A stretch of DNA of 8,698 nucleotides from Thermoplasmata archaeon (lineage in GTDB: Archaea > Thermoplasmatota > Thermoplasmata > Lutacidiplasmatales > UBA184), in NCBI GenBank assembly GCA_022749905.1, contig JAKIWU010000050.1, positions 1 to 8,698 on the forward strand, in the 5' to 3' direction. Below, piece after piece: positions 6,615 to 8,698 of the stretch. Made by a program: the position numbers and the translations under genes. The notes below the pieces were generated by a model that was not told the origin of the DNA, ran no database searches, and was given only the letters and a program-made list of their open reading frames with translations. Each line of letters starts with the position of its first letter. Position 1 is the first letter of the stretch.

Positions 6615-7082
6615 TCAGGCGGCGTGGGGGTGGAAATCGTCCACGAGGCGTTCGCAGTAGATGCAGCGGAGGACCACGGGCCGCCGGCGTACGACGTCGA
6701 ACTCGCTCTCCACGGGCTCGCGCTGGTTCGAGATGCAGCTCGGGTTCGGGCACTTCAGGATCCCGACGATCCGGTCCGGGAGGTCGACAGCGCGCTTCTC
6801 CCGCACCCGGAAGTCCCGGATGATCGAGATCGTGGCGGTGGGCGCGATGAGCGCGATCGCGTTCGCTTTCCTCGGGGAGAGCTCCATGTTCTCGACCTTC
6901 ACGATGTCCTTCCAACCGATCTTCTGGCTGCGGACGTGCAGCGCGACGGAGACGGTGGAGTCCTTGTCGATCTCGTCGATGCCGATGATCCGAAGGACCT
7001 CGAGGGCGAGGCCGTTCCCGATGTGATCGATGACGGTCCCGTTCTTGATCGGCGTGATCTTGAGCTCCCGCGCCGCGGTCAT
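6615..7082 (-). CDS. pyrI: Aspartate carbamoyltransferase regulatory chain
   Basis: The protein has 155 residues, the usual length for PyrI. It binds nucleotide effectors and links catalytic trimers of PyrB into the allosteric holoenzyme. The N-terminal allosteric domain begins with ITPIKNGTVIDHI (9-21) and includes GLALEVLRIIGI (24-35), both characteristic. VENMELSPRKANAIALIAPTATI (63-85) leads into the C-terminal zinc domain. The zinc ligands are C111, C116, C140 and C143, in the CX4C-X23-CX2C spacing known from E. coli PyrI, so zinc binding should be intact. The ATG at 7082 overlaps the TGA of pyrB by 4 bp (ATGA), which argues for translational coupling and for this start. Longer in-frame extensions into pyrB are rejected because they read pyrB out of frame. 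Confidence 0.98.
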   Translation of the reverse strand: MTAARELKITPIKNGTVIDHIGNGLALEVLRIIGIDEIDKDSTVSVALHVRSQKIGWKDIVKVENMELSPRKANAIALIAPTATISIIRDFRVREKRAVDLPDRIVGILKCPNPSCISNQREPVESEFDVVRRRPVVLRCIYCERLVDDFHPHAA

Positions 7083-8011
7083 GGGACCTTCCCGGTGAGG
7101 AGGAGGGCGAGGAGCGCCATCCGCACCGGCACCCCGAGGAAGGCCTGCCGGAAGTACGCGGCATGCGGGGTGTCGTCGAGTTCGGGCGCGACTTCGCCTG
7201 TGCGAGGGAGGGGATGGAGCACCGCGAGCTTCGGCTTCGCGTTCGCAAGGAGCGCGCGGTCGATCCGGTAGCTTCCCGAGACCTTGGCGAACTCGCGCTC
7301 GTCGCCAAACCTTTCCCTCTGGATCCGGGTGACGTAGAGGACGTCGGCGTCCCGGACCGCGCGGGACAGCTCGTCCTCCACGGTGACCTTCGCACCGATC
7401 GTCTCGAGATGCTCGCGGACCTCGGCGGGAAGGCCAAGCGTCGGCGGGGCGCACAGGACAATTTCCGATCCGAAGATCGCGAGGGCGTGCGCGAGGGAGT
7501 GGACCGTGCGGCCGTACTTGAGATCCCCGACGAGAACGACCCGCAGCCCGCTCAGGGTTCCGAACGCCTCCTCGATTGTGGCGAGGTCAAGGAGGGTCTG
7601 CGTCGGATGCTGGCCCGCCCCGTCCCCGCCGTTGATCACCGGTTTCGCGGAGGCCTGGGCCGCGAGCCGGGCGGCGCCCTCGTTCGGATGCCGAAGGACG
7701 ATCGCGTCCCCGTAGGAGGAGAGAACACGGATCGTGTCGTGGAGCGTTTCCCCCTTGCGGAGCGAGCTGACCGCAGGATCGGCGATGGTGACACAGCTGC
7801 CCCCGAGACGCGCCATCGCGGCCTCGAAGGAAAGCCGGGTTCGGGTAGAGGGTTCCAGGAAAGCGAGGGTCAGGATCTTCCCGTCGAGCGCGTGGCTCGT
7901 CTTCTTGCCCTCAGCGAGCGGGATCATCCGACGGGACGCCCTGAGGATCTCCTCGATCTCTTCCCGCGAGAAATCGCGGATCGAGATCACATCGCGTCCC
8001 TTGAACCCCAT
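7079..8011 (-). CDS. pyrB: Aspartate carbamoyltransferase catalytic chain
   Basis: The protein has 310 residues. It joins carbamoyl phosphate to L-aspartate, giving N-carbamoyl-L-aspartate, the first committed step of de novo pyrimidine synthesis. Conserved motifs are all present: FLEPSTRTRLSFE (51-63) with the STRT phosphate loop, LRKGETLHDT (84-93) with the active-site lysine K86, RHPNEGAAR (107-115), INGGDGAGQHPTQT (126-139), VGDLKYGRTVHS (161-172) and HPLPR (266-270). These separate it from ornithine carbamoyltransferase. The ATG at 8011 is the first in frame and gives the standard N-terminus (GRDVISIRDFSREEI). A TATA-like box about 30 nt upstream suggests a near-leaderless transcript. 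It heads the operon pyrB-pyrI-GDT1-like transporter, overlapping pyrI by 4 bp. The protein is cytosolic and forms trimers. Confidence 0.98.
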   Translation of the reverse strand: MGFKGRDVISIRDFSREEIEEILRASRRMIPLAEGKKTSHALDGKILTLAFLEPSTRTRLSFEAAMARLGGSCVTIADPAVSSLRKGETLHDTIRVLSSYGDAIVLRHPNEGAARLAAQASAKPVINGGDGAGQHPTQTLLDLATIEEAFGTLSGLRVVLVGDLKYGRTVHSLAHALAIFGSEIVLCAPPTLGLPAEVREHLETIGAKVTVEDELSRAVRDADVLYVTRIQRERFGDEREFAKVSGSYRIDRALLANAKPKLAVLHPLPRTGEVAPELDDTPHAAYFRQAFLGVPVRMALLALLLTGKVP

Positions 8012-8036
8012 CCCGTGCGGCCCGGACCCGAGCCGC

Positions 8037-8044
8037 TCTTATGA
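8037..8044 (-). promoter_or_regulatory. TATA-like box of the pyrB operon
   Basis: On the minus strand this reads TCATAAGA, centred about 29 nt upstream of the pyrB ATG in otherwise GC-rich DNA. Archaeal spacing would put the transcription start within a few bases of the start codon. The remaining spacer to 8188 shows no convincing operator or RNA gene. A 48-codon plus-strand frame at 8041-8186 has no recognisable features. Confidence 0.4.
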
Positions 8045-8188
8045 CCTTGCCGTCGGCCGGCTCTCTCGAACGGGCGCGCGAGGGTTCCGAGGCAGGCGCT
8101 GGTCGAACGGCGGAGGGGCCGGTTTCGTCGGACCATCGGGGAGTCGGTCCACCTCGCCGCGCCAGCGAATTGAGAGGCGACCTGTAGA

Positions 8189-8356
8189 TCACGCTCGCTG
8201 CGCGCGATAGACAAGATGCGAAGCGAGCCCCGAAGCGATCAGGACGAGGGGAACCCCGACGAGGATGCTTAGGAGGGATCCGTTCTGACTCACGATCAGG
8301 ACAACTCCCGCAACGGCGATCCCCCACAGAACGGCAGTGATTCCGAGGATCAGCAT
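8189..8356 (-). CDS. Small two-helix membrane protein
   Basis: The frame encodes 55 residues from the ATG at 8356 to a TGA at 8191-8189. Helix 1 spans about residues 2-22 (from MLILGITAVLWG), the short hydrophilic turn is SQNGS (23-27), and helix 2 spans about 28-46. The end is basic (YRAQRA), so the protein is probably an integral membrane hairpin. I do not recognise a family. The same frame stays open upstream to a TAG at 8464-8462, and that part reads as a basic, amphipathic stretch (RFRLLLERLKSPWDA) that fits a cytosolic segment before a membrane helix. The real protein may therefore be longer, either a broken gene or a TAG-containing one beginning at the ATG at 8560. No TATA-like box lies at the right distance from 8356. 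It is oriented with the pyrB operon but 177 nt upstream of it. Confidence 0.45.
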   Translation of the reverse strand: MLILGITAVLWGIAVAGVVLIVSQNGSLLSILVGVPLVLIASGLASHLVYRAQRA

Positions 8357-8698
8357 CGCGTCCCATGGAGACTTCAGTCGCTCGAGGAGAAGTCGGAACC
8401 GAGGGAGTCGGTGCGAATCGAGGTGGCTTCGCGGCCCGAGGATGTCGATCCGGACTCGCTTCTAAGTCCAAGATTCCTGCTCTTCTGTTCCGACCGGAGT
8501 CACGTGCCATCCATTCGGGCCTCCTCCTTCACGCAGCCGTCCGATCCTCGGAAGAACCATGTCGTCGTTAACGAATGCGCCTCACGTTCCATCTTGTCGG
8601 CCCCAGGCCGAGATACCCACCTTACTATTGTCGGCTGCACCACCAAGGGGCGCACCCCGGCCCCACCCAAGGACTCGCCGGGATCGTGAGTTTTCCCC
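8357..8698. other. Right-edge region without an assignable gene
   Basis: The minus strand carries the possible N-terminal extension of the two-helix membrane protein (8560-8357, interrupted by TAG at 8464-8462). Another minus-strand frame is open from the window edge to a TGA at 8502-8500; it could be the end of a gene outside the window, but it shows no motif. An AT-rich CAATAGTAAG (minus strand, 8630-8621) is a possible TATA-like element. Plus-strand frames starting at 8365 and 8411 show no recognisable features. I find no RNA gene here. Confidence 0.35.

Noticed and set aside
5700..7271. A 523-codon plus-strand open frame opposite the transporter, pyrI and pyrB
   Set aside because: It is antisense to three confidently identified genes and has the charged, repetitive composition of an antisense frame.
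5986..7461. A 491-codon minus-strand frame across pyrI and the transporter
   Set aside because: It is out of frame with pyrB, pyrI and the transporter, whose motifs are intact in their own frames.
8041..8186. A 48-codon plus-strand frame (MTLPSAGSLERAREG...) upstream of pyrB
   Set aside because: It has no hydrophobic core, motif or promoter, and its ATG lies inside the TATA-like box assigned to pyrB.
8411..8689. A 92-codon GTG-started plus-strand frame at the right edge
   Set aside because: It has no motif, no promoter-like element and no consistent hydrophobic pattern, and it overlaps the minus-strand membrane-protein extension.
8500..8698. A minus-strand frame open from the right window edge to a TGA at 8502-8500
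   Set aside because: It could be the C-terminus of an outside gene, but 65 codons without any motif are not enough to call it.

Overview
The window looks like a high-GC archaeal chromosome segment. The case rests on four observations. There is a deoxyhypusine synthase-family gene. A pyrB-pyrI pair encodes a zinc-binding allosteric aspartate carbamoyltransferase regulatory chain. Start codons lie about 25-30 nt downstream of short AT-rich TATA-like boxes, as in leaderless archaeal transcripts. No bacterial -35/-10 or strong Shine-Dalgarno signals precede those starts. The proteins are arginine-rich rather than strongly acidic, which argues against a haloarchaeon. A high-GC Thermoplasmatota-like euryarchaeon is my best guess, but the phylum is inferred.

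Layout. Positions 1-2079 (+) hold a large STAND/AAA-type ATPase with a TPR-like C-terminal half, cut at its 5' end by the window edge so that the reading begins inside the Walker A loop. Positions 2080-2503 are a gene-free convergent spacer with an AT-rich island, a 39-bp dyad and several GC-rich hairpins. Positions 2504-3601 (-) hold a deoxyhypusine synthase-family protein with the catalytic lysine motif. A short divergent spacer (3602-3718) contains its TATA-like box and two competing inverted repeats. Positions 3719-5989 (+) hold a second Walker-A/Walker-B ATPase with helical repeats and a disordered Pro/Arg-rich insert.

Positions 5994-8011 (-) look like one operon, pyrB-pyrI-(UPF0016/GDT1-family cation transporter). 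pyrB and pyrI overlap by 4 bp (ATGA), and the transporter starts 21 nt after pyrI. Upstream of pyrB, 8189-8356 (-) encodes a 55-residue two-helix membrane protein that is not part of any longer ATG-initiated frame unless an in-frame TAG at 8462-8464 is read through. The right edge (8357-8698) is otherwise unassigned.

Functionally, PyrB and PyrI form aspartate carbamoyltransferase, the first committed step of pyrimidine synthesis. The GDT1-like protein would exchange Mn2+/Ca2+ for H+. The DHS-family enzyme acts on spermidine-derived aminobutyl groups, either on aIF5A or in polyamine synthesis. The two ATPase-TPR proteins resemble signalling or regulatory STAND proteins but have no assignable pathway. 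I see no tRNA, rRNA, CRISPR array, insertion sequence or defence island.
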